From assembly GCA_002102555.1 (NCBI GenBank), contig MCFL01000130.1:1-64000 (forward strand): 64,000 nucleotides of DNA, written 5' to 3'. Source of the stretch: Catenaria anguillulae PL171. Its lineage: Eukaryota; Blastocladiomycota; Blastocladiomycetes; Blastocladiales; Catenariaceae. This document shows, in pieces, positions 24,685 through 35,859 of this stretch; position 1 is the stretch's first letter, and every line of letters begins with the position of its first letter. A program made the position numbers and the translations under genes. The notes beneath the pieces are model-generated. The model did no database searches, was not told the DNA's origin, and saw only the letters and a list, made by a program, of their open reading frames with translations.

Positions 24685-27427
24685 ATGGACAACAGATCTC
24701 CCAAGGCCAAGACGGACAAGCAGCTGCGCGACGTGATTGTGTTTGCCGTCGACGACTCTGGGTCAACATACACAGTCACGTCCTACTGGTCCAGGGTCCA
24801 AGAGCAATACGACGCCTACCTGGCCCAATACTCGCCCGCCAGGATCATTCCCGTACTCTGGAACTCGAAGCTTACCACCGTGACCCACTCGCAACTCGCC
24901 GAAACGATCGCCAAGCGCGCAGGTGGTGGCGGCACCCGTGCGTCCAATGTAGCCACATACCTCACGACCAACAACGGCCACTTGTTCAACGTCAACAAGG
25001 TGTGCATCATAACCGATGGGCAGATCTCGACCGCCGAGGTCGAATTGTGTGACCGTATCTTTGCCGACGGCGTGGCCAATGGAGCCCTCGCCGTACCCGA
25101 AATCGAAGCATGCTTGTTTGGCCCCTACAATCCAGACTTGTCGGTGGTTGCCCCGTTTGCGCGCGCAGCAAAGTTCACCATTCGAACCAACGACAGTGTC
25201 TTGGCCGAGGGAGATGCCACGTTGGCCGTCGAGTCGAGCGGATTGCTCGATGAGATCAAGACGCCCGACGATTTGTTTGAACGGTTCGAAGACCTCAACC
25301 GCATCATTGTGGTACAAAATCTCGGCAAGACCAATCAGAAACTTCGCGATCGGCTGCTCGAGCTGCAAAAGCGGCTCATGGATTGGATCGCTTGGGACAA
25401 TCGCCGCAAACTTGCTGAACTTGCGGCTCGCGGCGGAGCTAACGACGAGCTGGGCGATGGCGTCGTGTACACCAACCCGATCCACCGTGCACTTGCCGCA
25501 GGCGACTACCAAGCTGCCGTGGACGCCACACGTTCCATGATTGACACGGTACTCGAGCACGGTGACGAGGCCGTTGACGACACGGGCAAGCGCGTGGCGC
25601 GCATGATTGCCCGGTTGGTAGATGCGTGCACGTTGGGTTCGTTTGCAATTGGCGCGCTGCAGTCGCGCCGCGCGCAGAGGGCCACGTTGGCGGCCGCGCC
25701 AGATTCGGGTGTTCCGGCAGCCGTCATGGAAGAGAAGGATGACCCAGATATGCCCACCAAGTTTGAGTGCCCCATTATGTTGGACGACACGCAGGTGCCC
25801 GTGTTGCTCATCACGACCAACAAGCATTACCACGACGACTACTCGATGCCTGTGGACCCAAGCTCGGACTTTGATTCGGATGCGGCGAGACGGACCAGGC
25901 GACAAAACCCACATGGACCGCCGTGTTAGACGGCGCCGACCAGTTTACACTCGACGACATTACAAACTGCCCACTCAATCTGCTCAAGTACCCTCAACTC
26001 GTATCTCGCCTCGCTTCTCGCCTTGACCACGCCATTGGCCTCGACGCATTCACGGGCATGTACAATGCCCAGTACGGCGTGGACCTTGTGTCGCCCTTTA
26101 CACGCCAGCCCATTCTCGGATGCATTCCGCTCGGGACGCACCACCAGCACGCGCACCTGGGCTCGTTTGTGGTACGCCGCATCACCACCAAGGGCGCCGT
26201 GTTGGGCAATGCACATTTGTGGGTTGCGGCCGTGTACCTGGTCATCAAGGAACATGTCCCGCGCCTGAGCCAGAACGCGGCGTTGATGGCGGCGTTCCGC
26301 AAGCATCTCAAGTATCGCTTGTCGACATTTGAGTCCAACCTGGCGCTTTCTGGGTTGCCCGGGTATCCCATGTTCAAGGTGCCGCTGGGCGTCGGCCTGT
26401 GGTATTGCCTGAGCGGATCGACGGCGTTGTTTGCAGAGAATTCAGAGATGCAGGGGCAGGAACGGTTGCGCCAAATGTGGGGCGTGGCCAGGCATATGGG
26501 CGAGTTGGTGGAGGGAGTGTGCGGGTGGCCCGCGGGCGACGCGTGGCAAGAACGGGCCGCCGTGATGCGCGCGTTTGCGTACTTGATGTCGCGCAAGAAT
26601 GACGGTGACAAGTGTTTGCCGACGTGCGCAGGCTGTATCAGGCGTCGGTGGTGGTCAGCAATAAGCCAATCAAGTGGACCCCGTATGATATGGACGTGGA
26701 CGTGGACCCGGACAGCGAAGAAGGGGAAGTGGTGGTGCTTGTGGACGGGCCGCCGACGCCAGACATGGTCCGATCAAGTCCCGCGGCCTGGCTGCTCGAC
26801 ATTTTGCCCTTGCCCACCATTGTCAAGTTGGCCTCGCTCGTGGATCCCCAGTGCAAGTTTGGTGATGTTGCTTTGCTCCCTTCATCGCTCGCCAACCTCC
26901 CGACCCCGCAACCAAAGACAAACTATGGTTACAATTACTCGATTCCCTGCACGGACGGCCCAACACCCATCTGCCCCGCGACCCTGCGCCCGTTTGTCCA
27001 AGATGTGCGCGACCGCAAGCTGTGGTCTGACCGCGCCGCGGACGTGTATAAGTGCCCCGTTGACGACCAGTTGTCGGCGTACAGCTTGTTTATTGACTTT
27101 GTCGAGACCCGCAAGGCGTACCCGCGTTCTGTGGCCGAGCTGGTCGAGTATTATGCCGTGCGCGAGAGTGGCAAGGCTGCCGAGAATCGGCCCCGGGACA
27201 CATTGCCGAGGGATGTGGTCGAAATTGCCGAGGAAGTCGTTGCAGCGTATGTCAGGGCATTCGACTTGGTGAGGGAGCAGGATGGCGCGAGTGCCGTGAT
27301 GGGGGTGGACAAGTTTAAGCGGGTGGTGAGCAAGACGTACAACAAGGAGAAGCGGAACGAGATGGAAGATGAGTGGGTCAAGGCCAATGGCGGAGTCAGG
27401 AAGGTCAAGACTATGTTTGTGTTTTAA
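24685..27427 (+). CDS. von Willebrand factor A-domain protein, frame-broken
   Basis: The N-terminus (MDNRSPKAKTDKQLRDVIVF) leads into a VWA fold with a complete MIDAS metal site: DDSGS (DxSxS), GGTRASN (Thr) and ITDG (Asp). A CPIMLDD segment near residue 365 recalls the start of RING/U-box modules, but later Cys/His ligands are not clear. The frame drops one base near 25888 (before TKPTWTAVLDGADQF) and again near 26612 (before VFADVRRLYQA), after which it runs to TAA ending about 27427. The total would be about 910 residues. The first change could instead be a 47-bp intron (GTGGAC...ACCAG); the second has no room for one. VWA domains mediate protein binding in many complexes; the specific role is unknown. 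Confidence 0.7.
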
Positions 27428-27542
27428 TTCCGAGTGCGTATGTGTTCGCTCTGATGCGTTTCCATGAACAAACCATGTTCTTTGCCTGCAATGTTGAGAC
27501 GAGAAAATGACATGTATACTACTCTCCATATGCTACTTGCTC

Positions 27543-30500
27543 CTACACTGCATCTGGGTCATAGGGCCGGTTGAATGCCTTGGCCAATGCCTCCCTTGTC
27601 ATCCCCATGGTTGACGACGACACTTCCCCATTGCTTCCGAGCGCACCCACACCATCCTCCTCCTTGTGTGCCATCAATGGCGTCATTGGACTGCTTCCAA
27701 GCAAGGGCGCCGTCTTGAGCCGAACCATCATTGCCCCGAGCCCCATAGGCGACACGGGCTTGGATCGATTCTTGTCCCCACCTCCGGCTGCACCTGTGTT
27801 GACGGCCAGCGAGCTGCCGGGCGTCGCACCTCCGCTTGTCAGTGACCGGTCGCTGCCCAAATCTTGGCTGGATCCGGTGGCACTACTCGACTCCATCGTC
27901 TTTGCCACACACGCGATCCGCTCGACCCATACCTTGTGCTCTTCGCGTGAGACACATTGAATGAGCCACGACCTGCCATCGCAAAACAGTTCGAGGCAAT
28001 TAGGCGCATGAGCTGGGTTTGGGTTGATGACAGAGCGGTTGAGCAGGATGGTGGTGGCGAGCAAGGCCTCGGTCGAGGTGGCCGTTGGCGTCATGGTGAG
28101 CAAGGCTTCGCTGAGAATGAGCCAGACACGCATTTGAACCCAGCGCGAGGTGAAAGACAAGAAGCGTTTTTCAAGCACAGGAAACTTGCCACGAAAGAGA
28201 ACAGCATCGGTAGCGCCAGCGAGATTACTCTGAACAGCTCAGTACTCAGGTGTAAGTTGTTCTGCGTTAGAACAAGAAGCGTGCTCGAGGACATGAAACG
28301 GACATTGGATCGCAATCGGTTCCTGGACGGGCTCATTGCTAAGCCCACACCACCACCGCCTCCGAGTTTTTCCTCAGACAATGACTTGATGGCCCACTCG
28401 TCACCTGTTCCTTCGCCGTCAGCGGATCCTTCATCCTTCATGTCCCAGTACACTTGGACCGCGAGCCGACCAACAAGGTACATGAAGACAAACGTGACGG
28501 CACTGAGGATCAGAGCATGCTTGGCAACAAATGCAGACCATGTGGATTGTCCAAAATCAAATACAGACAGAACCGTGACCACGACCGAGGACATGGTCAC
28601 GGTCTGCGCGGTCAGGTGGAGATATTTTGATTCTGAGAAGCTGCTACTGATGTTGCGCGTCTATCCTTACCCAAGACAAGTCGCGGAGGCAAGTGAGTCT
28701 TTGGTACTAACGAAAATCGGGCACGGACGCTGCACAAAAAAAGTGTACCTTGAATGCGAGTAGCTCAAGGGCCAAAATGAGCAATCCATTGTAGGCCGTG
28801 TTGGTCACAATCAACGGCAACCTGAACGTTGACTCGCGATTCTGGCATGCCACATACCTCCAGTCCCGCCCCGAAATGACGGACGGCTCCAGTGGGCTCA
28901 CCACAGAGAACACGAGCAAAATGATGGATTGGCCCAGCAAGATGATACCGAGCCCGACAAACAGTGTCTGATTCCGAATCGGCATGATCTTTGCCATGGT
29001 CTTGTTCTGAAATATGGAAAGAATCCTCCAGGCCTTGACGATGGATGCGCCGACCGTCAGCTCGATACCATACACAAACGCCCATGCACTCAGTTGGCAT
29101 TGAGTGACGGTTGTCGGTTCGCCGAGCGACATGAGCGTGCTGGCAAGAGTGACGACGCAGCCACAGCTAATCACACACAAAAATGGAAACGAAAGGTGCT
29201 TGACTTGGGGGACTTCGCGGTGAAAGAATAAGTAGAGCGTAGATAGGACGATTGTGGCAATGACGAGAGAGGTCACAGCACCCAAGAGGGCGCCACTTAC
29301 CGATCGCCAGTCGACGTTGAGTGGCGACTGCGTGACATGGTCCTTTGGCTTCGCAAGAGACGAGCCAGGATACACGACAGGAGCGAGTGGGACGAGGGTG
29401 ACTTGACCCGTTGCATTGGTGTTGCTGGACTGTGGTGCCATGCTGACCCGAAACACATCGCGCACTTGATTACCGTCAGCAATATTGCGGATAACACAGC
29501 TCCTACGCCAACAAAGGTCAACATCTATGTGCGTTCCCATGACACCATAACCGGGAGCAAGCTGGCGTACTGATCTCGGTCACCATTCGCGTTGACCACA
29601 AACTCACCGGAGGCACCGACAAAACCATTGACAAACTCGACTGGATTGATGGGATACTCGGATTTCACTTGGTCGTATCCGTGTTGGTCGATGAGCTAAT
29701 GCATTCGACTCTCACGTTTCAGCTGCTTTGTGACATTCCAAGCATCAACATAGCCTCGGCGTACTCGAATCAAGCCATGCGCCATGGAGAACATGCAATC
29801 GCGAAACAGAATCGCATGAACTGGCAAGGCTTCTGTTGGATAAGTTCTTGACCACAATTGCTTGAATTCTTGTGCAAACGAGTTTCCCGAGTCTTCCATT
29901 GGAGCCAAATACAACATGCCGTCCAGGATCGAATGCCAGCTGGTGCTGTTGTCTGCCCGGAATGCCGACTCAAAGGAGCTTGGTGCAACCTACATGCACC
30001 ATTGCGTCAGTAGCCGATGGATTGCTTTCATCGCAACCAAATTTATACGAACCCAAGTGTTTCCAGTTCCCGTAAGTCCAACGGTTTTGGCCGCCTTCAG
30101 AATTCCGAGTGAAGAGGCTGGCGTTGCGAAAAGGACGTGCACGAGTGTGCCTGTGTTGATCAATGCACTCAAGTGAGAGCTGAAATCCGAGCGGCTGTCG
30201 ACCGAAAACGTCTGTGTTGTCGAAACGACGATTCCGAGTTGATCTGCCTGCTGGATAAAGCGTTCAGCGGCTACATTGAACAGAGTAAGCATTCGAGGTC
30301 GACTTGTGTTCTGGAGCGCAAAATGACATATGTACCACTGCGGTAGTCTGGATGGTAGACGAGGTTGACTCGCGTCCATGCCATTGCTCGAATGAAGAAG
30401 GCAAGTGCAACCCCTTGCTGGCTTTCGCTAGCTATCGAACGGTAAAATGACTTGTAACCCGGGGTTGACAGGGTGTCGGATGTGGCGCTTCCGCTACACA

Positions 30501-30931
30501 TGTACCGTCGAAAATGACTTGCAGACAGCGCTTGTGCAATCGTAAACTCGTTTGAATACTGTTCTTTGACAATGGGCCATGTGCACGTGTTAGCTTTGAA
30601 TCCCAGTGACAGTGAGCGGATTGTAGAGCAAACGAACGTCGCCAATGATTCCCAATGCGTTCTCTCTTAAAACCGATCGGAAAAGGGCATCCGAAGCGTC
30701 AGGGAGCGCATTGTTGGTTGGTACGTATTCTATTTCAAAGGAATAGTTGCTCCGTAGTTGATCAAGCCCGGGTTGTGCGAGTTTCAGCGCTCGGACGATA
30801 TCCGCGATGTGAGGCATGTCCGCATTGAGGTACGGTAAATGCACAGCCAGTCGAATGGTGGTGGTGGCCCAGACATACTGGCAAACTACAAGAAGCAGCA
30901 CCACCACAACCAACAACGTATTCGCCCTCAT
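27543..30931 (-). CDS. Class C (GABA-B-like) G-protein-coupled receptor with C-terminal PH-like domain
   Basis: From ATG 30931: a signal peptide (LLVVVVLLLVVCQYVWA), then a periplasmic-binding-like ligand domain over exons 30638-30931, 30336-30558, 30053-30270, 29765-29989 and one from 29695 (IIGD-YSNEFTIA across the first junction; FVNGFVGASGEF near the end). The 7tm_3 region lies about 28500-29330: TM helices such as SLVIATIVLSTLYLFF, FLCVISCGCVVTLAST and LFVGLGIILLGQSIILL. The cytoplasmic tail begins with a Ser/Gly linker; after a short intron (about 45 bp) a PH-like domain follows: GKFPVLEKRFLSF..RWV, then CLELFCDGRSWLIQ and EEHKVWVERI with the conserved C-terminal Trp. It ends in a Ser/Thr-rich tail. 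Several central splice sites are not fixed. GABA-B-like receptors occur in early-diverging fungi and amoebae; the ligand is unknown. Confidence 0.82.
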
Positions 30932-31107
30932 GGATGTAATATAATTGCATCGAGTTACTGAAAGTTTTCACGGCACAGGATGCGCTCATAGCGCTTTTAT
31001 TCCTTGAGCACTAGGGCAAGTGACGGACACATGCGAACATGACAAAGTGTGGAAACGTGTGAAAACCACCGCGTCGATACGGAAATGAGCGGCAAGCCAA
31101 CGCCGTC

Positions 31108-32184
31108 CTAGTTGCCAAAGCTGACCGACCTACGTCGGTTCAAGCTGCTGCCAGAATGGGACGAATGGAGACTTGGTGAGCGTGGCATGAGTGAAGCCCG
31201 GCGAGATCCAATCGATCCAGAGACGGAGGGTGACTTCTTGATGGTCAGGGACTCTGAGCTCTCTGGGCAAGTCAGGTGTAGAACCGAGTTGTAGCCACTG
31301 GGCATACGGCATAGTTGACTATCGGTGCCGTAAACTTCCTTGATCTGGGTTGCGATCCACACGCGCGGATTCCCATGAATGACTTCCATGGCTTCAATTG
31401 GCTCGAGCTTTGTCAGCGCAAGGAAGCGGTCATAGATCTGCTGAACCTTGGCTGGTCGGATGACTTTGGGCTTGTTGATAGAGTCCAAGGAGCCGACTGG
31501 GTACAAGTGAAAGTCGATAAACGTCACCAGTCCGTGGACATCCTTTTGCAACGCCTCAATGGCCACTTGCAGATCGCGTTCGCCAGGTCGCACAGCTTTC
31601 CCAACGTCGAGAATGACCAACTGGCGAAAGGTTGCGCCAGTCGGGCAAGATGACTCGACAAGCATACTCATCGCCTCCAGCCCGCACAGATCTTGATGGA
31701 AGATGTTGTTTACATGTAAACAAGCGAGGCCCTTTGCGGCGGCACTCAACCATGATTCACGTTCAAGATCGGTCACTTGGCCACACACAGCCCTGGTTGG
31801 CCGTGTGCGGCAATTCTTCAAGTCGAGGAAAACCCAAACGCATTGATGCCTCAGGTCAAGTGCCACGCCGGTGTATCCGGTCACGGGCCACTCGTCGTAG
31901 GCGCGAATGTTGAAGTGTAGCACTGCCTCCTCGCATGCCTGCTTGAGGCTCGCCATTGGGTCTGTAAGCTTGAGATCGAGGGCGATTTTTCTGGCTCCAT
32001 GAACTTTACCCGTTGTTGCATTCTTGGCAAAGTGGTATTGACCTGAAAAGGGCTGCTCTTCAACGGTAAACTCATCCAGTGCGCACATGAATGGAGGATC
32101 GAGCCTCTGAAAAGCCTGTGCGAAAGCAACTGCATCGACGCTGCTGCTGCTGCTGCTTCCGTCGGTTTTGTCGATGAAATCCAT
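31108..32184 (-). CDS. Possible pseudokinase-like protein
   Basis: A single open frame of 358 residues from ATG 32184 (MDFIDKTDGSSSSSS). A middle part resembles a protein kinase C-lobe: GLACLHVNNIFHQDL (an HQD in place of HRD), then LVILDVGKAV (DVG in place of DFG) followed by DVHGLVTFI. No glycine-rich loop or clear VAxK lysine is visible, so if this is a kinase fold it is probably inactive or very divergent. The C-terminus is Ser/Arg-rich (SGSIGSRRASLMPRSPSLHS). It lies on the same strand just upstream of the GPCR. The family assignment is weak. Confidence 0.45.
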   Translation of the reverse strand: MDFIDKTDGSSSSSSVDAVAFAQAFQRLDPPFMCALDEFTVEEQPFSGQYHFAKNATTGKVHGARKIALDLKLTDPMASLKQACEEAVLHFNIRAYDEWPVTGYTGVALDLRHQCVWVFLDLKNCRTRPTRAVCGQVTDLERESWLSAAAKGLACLHVNNIFHQDLCGLEAMSMLVESSCPTGATFRQLVILDVGKAVRPGERDLQVAIEALQKDVHGLVTFIDFHLYPVGSLDSINKPKVIRPAKVQQIYDRFLALTKLEPIEAMEVIHGNPRVWIATQIKEVYGTDSQLCRMPSGYNSVLHLTCPESSESLTIKKSPSVSGSIGSRRASLMPRSPSLHSSHSGSSLNRRRSVSFGN

Positions 32185-32717
32185 TGCGATGCGGGTATTA
32201 ATGCCGAGTCGGTAGGCCAGCTTGTGAATCGTGGTTTATGGCCGCTTCGGTGCTTGACTACTGCAAGGAGGGGGGAGGGGCTGTCCATCCGCTGCAGCCG
32301 CTCCTCTTGTTCGTCCCTTCGCCAACATCTATTCTCCGCAAAGGAGGTATTCATTTCTGGCCGAATGAGCATCGATTCGATCGTTTCTTTGTGTTGGCAG
32401 ACCGAACCACAGGATGATTCTGGGCCGCCTAGACAAGCGTGGATCATGGCAGTGCAACCGGTTCTTTGGACCTTGAAATCGTGAACGGAATCCGCATATC
32501 CAAGCTAACCTGGGTCGTATCGTGAATCGTGATAGTCGTTGGTTCGCACTGTCTGCAGGATCGCGTCGACCTTCAGTTACTCAGACCACGACCACGACAG
32601 AAACGGTGGTATAACCCCGTCCCTATTCAATTTTCTGCACAAAGATGGCGCACTGATGAGCTGAATTGCACGACTTGAGAATCCCCCGGAAATGACGAAA
32701 TGTGATGCTCTTGTGCA

Positions 32718-33068
32718 TCATGGTTCTGGACATAGCAGGAGCTGGCCGGTATCGTGAAAAATGTGTATACAGCTTGGAGATGGGCGAGAACGGAAGAGTT
32801 TCAGCACTATTTTTCGAACCTGTTTCAATTGAATACCTGCAGTCCCCAGGAAGTTTGCAAGTCCCGCCATGTAAGTCGCTTCAAGCTGCTCTTGATCCAC
32901 TTCCGGCATGTTATCGCGTTTTGCTTCGAAAGTGGTTTCAAATGCACACCGAGTCACAGCATATAGCAGTTGACGAGACGGCGAGATGGCGGTGGATCCG
33001 AAGGTGCAAAGACTTGAGAGACCTTTCACCTCCGCTATAAAACTGGATCTTTCCCCAGATGCACCCAA
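32718..33068 (-). other. Weak minus-strand coding candidate
   Basis: An open frame with a protein-like stretch (RQLLYAVTRCAFETTFEAK..) upstream of the kinase-like gene. It could be a 5' exon of that gene or chance. It also overlaps the presumed promoter of the secreted protein at 33131. Confidence 0.2.
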
Positions 33069-33130
33069 CAGTCCATGCCTTCGATCGTCCTGAGCTCAGT
33101 CTTTGCCCGCCCGTCGCCCACCATATCGCT

Positions 33131-34012
33131 ATGCGTTTCTCAATTCTTTCCCTGGCTCTCTTGGCTGTCGTGGCCGTGGGCGCTCCAGCCGTTCCAGTCC
33201 GCAACAACCACACCACGGCCACAGCAAACCTCCAAGAACGTGGCATTGGTGACTGGCTTAGCGGCAACATTGTCGAACCGCTCATTGATCAACAGGTCGC
33301 CCCGGCCATGCGTGCCTCGTTCGATACCATTTTCATTGGCACAAAAAAGGCAATCGTTTTTGCTCTCCCGCGTATTGTCAACGACACGGTCGCTCAAGCA
33401 TTTGGTCTCGAGCCCATTGTTGCCAACGTTGTCAAGTGCCCCTGGCCCATGCAGACATTGTGCAATGCCGTGTTTTCGCCCATCGATAAGATTGGCGATG
33501 CCATCAAGTCCCGGGTCAAGGCCACGATCGACTTTTCGCTTGATTTGACCAAGAATACGATTACGGACATCACCATTGCCGAAATCAAGTACCGTTTGCT
33601 GATCGAACAAGACGAGGCCAAGCGCCAAAAGTGGGGGATTCACGGGTGGTACAAGACCAAGATCAACGAGTTCGTCAAGACTGTGCAAACCGCGCTCAAG
33701 ACTCGAGTCCATGGCTCGATCGAAATGGCCACCAACGGGATGCTTGTCGTTGTGCCGGCAGATGCAAGTGCGGTCCTCGACACCTTCTTGCCGGACGGCT
33801 TGTTCAAGGGAAGTGTCGTCGCTGAGGTGCGAGACAAGGCAAACGAGCTTTTCAAGGGACTTTTTGGATCCGTTCGTGAAAAGATTCAGGGAGTGATGGG
33901 TGGTTTGGAGGCCAAGATCATGGTGGCGATTGAGGAGACGACCAAGAAGTCGATTGCTGCCGCGATCCCGCTCTTTGACGAGACCGACATTCGTGCAAGG
34001 AGAAGGATGTGA
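33131..34012 (+). CDS. Small secreted protein of unknown function
   Basis: Intronless, 293 residues. ATG 33131 gives a textbook signal peptide (MRFSILSLALLAVVAVGAPA); in-frame codons upstream add only a non-signal extension, so this start is chosen. The mature protein has amphipathic helices, two Cys close together (VKCPWPMQTLCNAVF), and ends in a basic RARRRM. No family recognised. Codon use is strongly biased (GTC, AAG, ATC), suggesting good expression. It lies beside a decayed peptidase gene. Confidence 0.75.
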   Translation: MRFSILSLALLAVVAVGAPAVPVRNNHTTATANLQERGIGDWLSGNIVEPLIDQQVAPAMRASFDTIFIGTKKAIVFALPRIVNDTVAQAFGLEPIVANVVKCPWPMQTLCNAVFSPIDKIGDAIKSRVKATIDFSLDLTKNTITDITIAEIKYRLLIEQDEAKRQKWGIHGWYKTKINEFVKTVQTALKTRVHGSIEMATNGMLVVVPADASAVLDTFLPDGLFKGSVVAEVRDKANELFKGLFGSVREKIQGVMGGLEAKIMVAIEETTKKSIAAAIPLFDETDIRARRRM

Positions 34013-34421
34013 GTGTATTGAACGATGATCTTGTTGCCCTCGGGCCGACTCCAGGTCATCGAGAACGAGATACATAGCATCATTTCTTTCGCCACGGTAA
34101 TCCCAAACGTGTCTTACAGGTGATCACTGATCACCGTAAGGCGCCCAACTCCCCTGCTGCCATGGCCACATCCTGGCCCATGACAAGACCCGTGAATGTG
34201 TCATTCTCAAATCAGACGGCAAAAGGTTCAAGCATTGCGGTTTTGTATTCCCTTGAGAAGCTTTAGGGCGCCGCCGTGTGCCAACTGGCTGCCCAGGCTG
34301 CGAACAAGCACGATCCATGGCTTCGAGAGCCTGTACACTGCAACCGCCTCGACACAACAATAAGCGCAAGTGAAGTCTTTCGCGTACCTTCGCCAAAGCA
34401 CCGAATTCCACAAATATCGAA
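34013..34421. other. Intergenic
   Basis: About 410 bp between the secreted-protein gene and the decayed peptidase. The palindromic TGATCACTGATCA occurs near 34119-34132. No gene seen. Confidence 0.45.
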
Positions 34422-35712
34422 ATGGTTCAGTCAAGCGTCTCCGAATCAGACGTCCCCGTCTTCGAGGTCTCCACCTTCTTCACCAACCCCGCACGCACCA
34501 ACCCAAAGCTGTCGCCGCATGGCAAACGCTTGGGGCGAATTTGAGCACCGACGAGAACAAGGTCCTCCAAGTTTTTGTGCAAACCACTCGACGAATTTCG
34601 CAAAGGCACGTCTGTCGGGGTCAATCAGGTGTCACATCATCCGTGACAGGACCGGGGGGCGTCCATGTGGACGCGCGGCTCTTCAACCATTCTGTTCCTT
34701 CAAGACACGGGCGCCGATGAAGATCACGACTTGTATCCGGTCAAGCTAGGCAACGGCGAGTTGAAGGAAGAGGACATGACGCCGTTCAAAGGTTTGTACA
34801 CATATCATTGACATCTTTGTTCGAGGCATTTCATTCACTTCGGGCATTTTTGTCACACGTGTCGGCATTCCTGGCCGCAAAACCAATGGACATTGGTTCA
34901 TTGAACACAAGACCCGCCTCAACACTGGCATCATCGCCCTCAACAAGCTCGACAACCGTCGCCACGACTTGTACCGCGTCGACCTTGTAACCGGCTCAGG
35001 CTCCATTTCATCCTCCCCGACAAGGCCCAAAATGTCCTCATTGACGAGGTCCACGCTGTGGGCGCAGCTGCTGTCACCCAGCCGACGGGTTGGTGGTCAT
35101 TCAAGTTCGCAACATTGCGACGGATGCATGGGAAACCATCGCCCGAAGCACCCCGCTCGACACGGTTTTGCTCGTTACGTGGAATGACGCTGCCGGTCGC
35201 CTCGTTCAAGTGCGCCGTGGATATTGTTGGCCCATCGAACTTGAAGACTCTACTGGCGACGATTCTGCCGTATTGGGATGCATATGCGTCTGTCTTCCAC
35301 GCACGCATGGGCCATCTCGAGCACGATTCAGACTTGCTCGACGACGCCTCGCCCGTCAACTTTGCGCACATGCCCGGCCGCACATGCTTCTTCAAGGCAA
35401 GAACGATCCCCGCGTCAAGGTGTCCGAGTCGGAACAGATGATTGTCAATGCGATTGAAAAGAGCGGTGTCAGTGTGTACGATGGTGCGTTCATTTTCGTT
35501 CAAAGTGCTGTCATGGTTCAAAACATCAGCTGACGGTCAATGATTAGATCCACAGTCCTGTATGAGGGTGAAGGCCACGGCTCCACTCGCTCGGTTAACC
35601 GAGTCGATCACAAGCAAAAGATTGATGCCTTCTTGTCAAAGTGTTTCGGAGGCAAGACTCGCGGCCAACCAGGGCTCAGGATGGTGGACAATGTTGTTGG
35701 CTCGAGCGCATA
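34422..35712 (+). pseudogene. Decayed S9-family (prolyl oligopeptidase-like) peptidase
   Basis: Successive fragments match S9 dipeptidyl/acylaminoacyl peptidases: FFTNPARTNPKLSPHGKRL at the start (frame lost in a GGGG run near 34540), ENKVLQVFVQTT, LQDTGADEDHDLYPVKLGNG, HDLYRVDLVTG, WVIQVRN-like text near 35090, CAVDIVGPSNLKTLL near 35215, GKNDPRVKVSESEQM near 35400 and EGEGHG (catalytic His region) near 35560. The block between the beta-propeller and CAVDIVGPSN, which carries the GxSxGG nucleophile serine, is missing, and several frames are needed. It therefore cannot make an active peptidase. Intact relatives are about 600-700 residues; this span could hold about 430. Confidence 0.8.
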
Positions 35713-35859
35713 AGTTCGGGTCGCGGGTAATGGTTTGGATTGAGTGAGTTCGGTCAAGTGGAGTGCATGTACTACTATTCCAAATGTATTTGTTGTTCTT
35801 TGGATGTGAAACCAAGTCAATTGTGTCAGCCAGACCTCGCCACCCAACAATCCCAAAGC

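Noticed and set aside
30559..30637. Apparent frame break in the GPCR ligand domain
   Set aside because: A GTTCGT...AACAG intron joins IIGD to YSNEFTIA in frame, matching the receptor fold.
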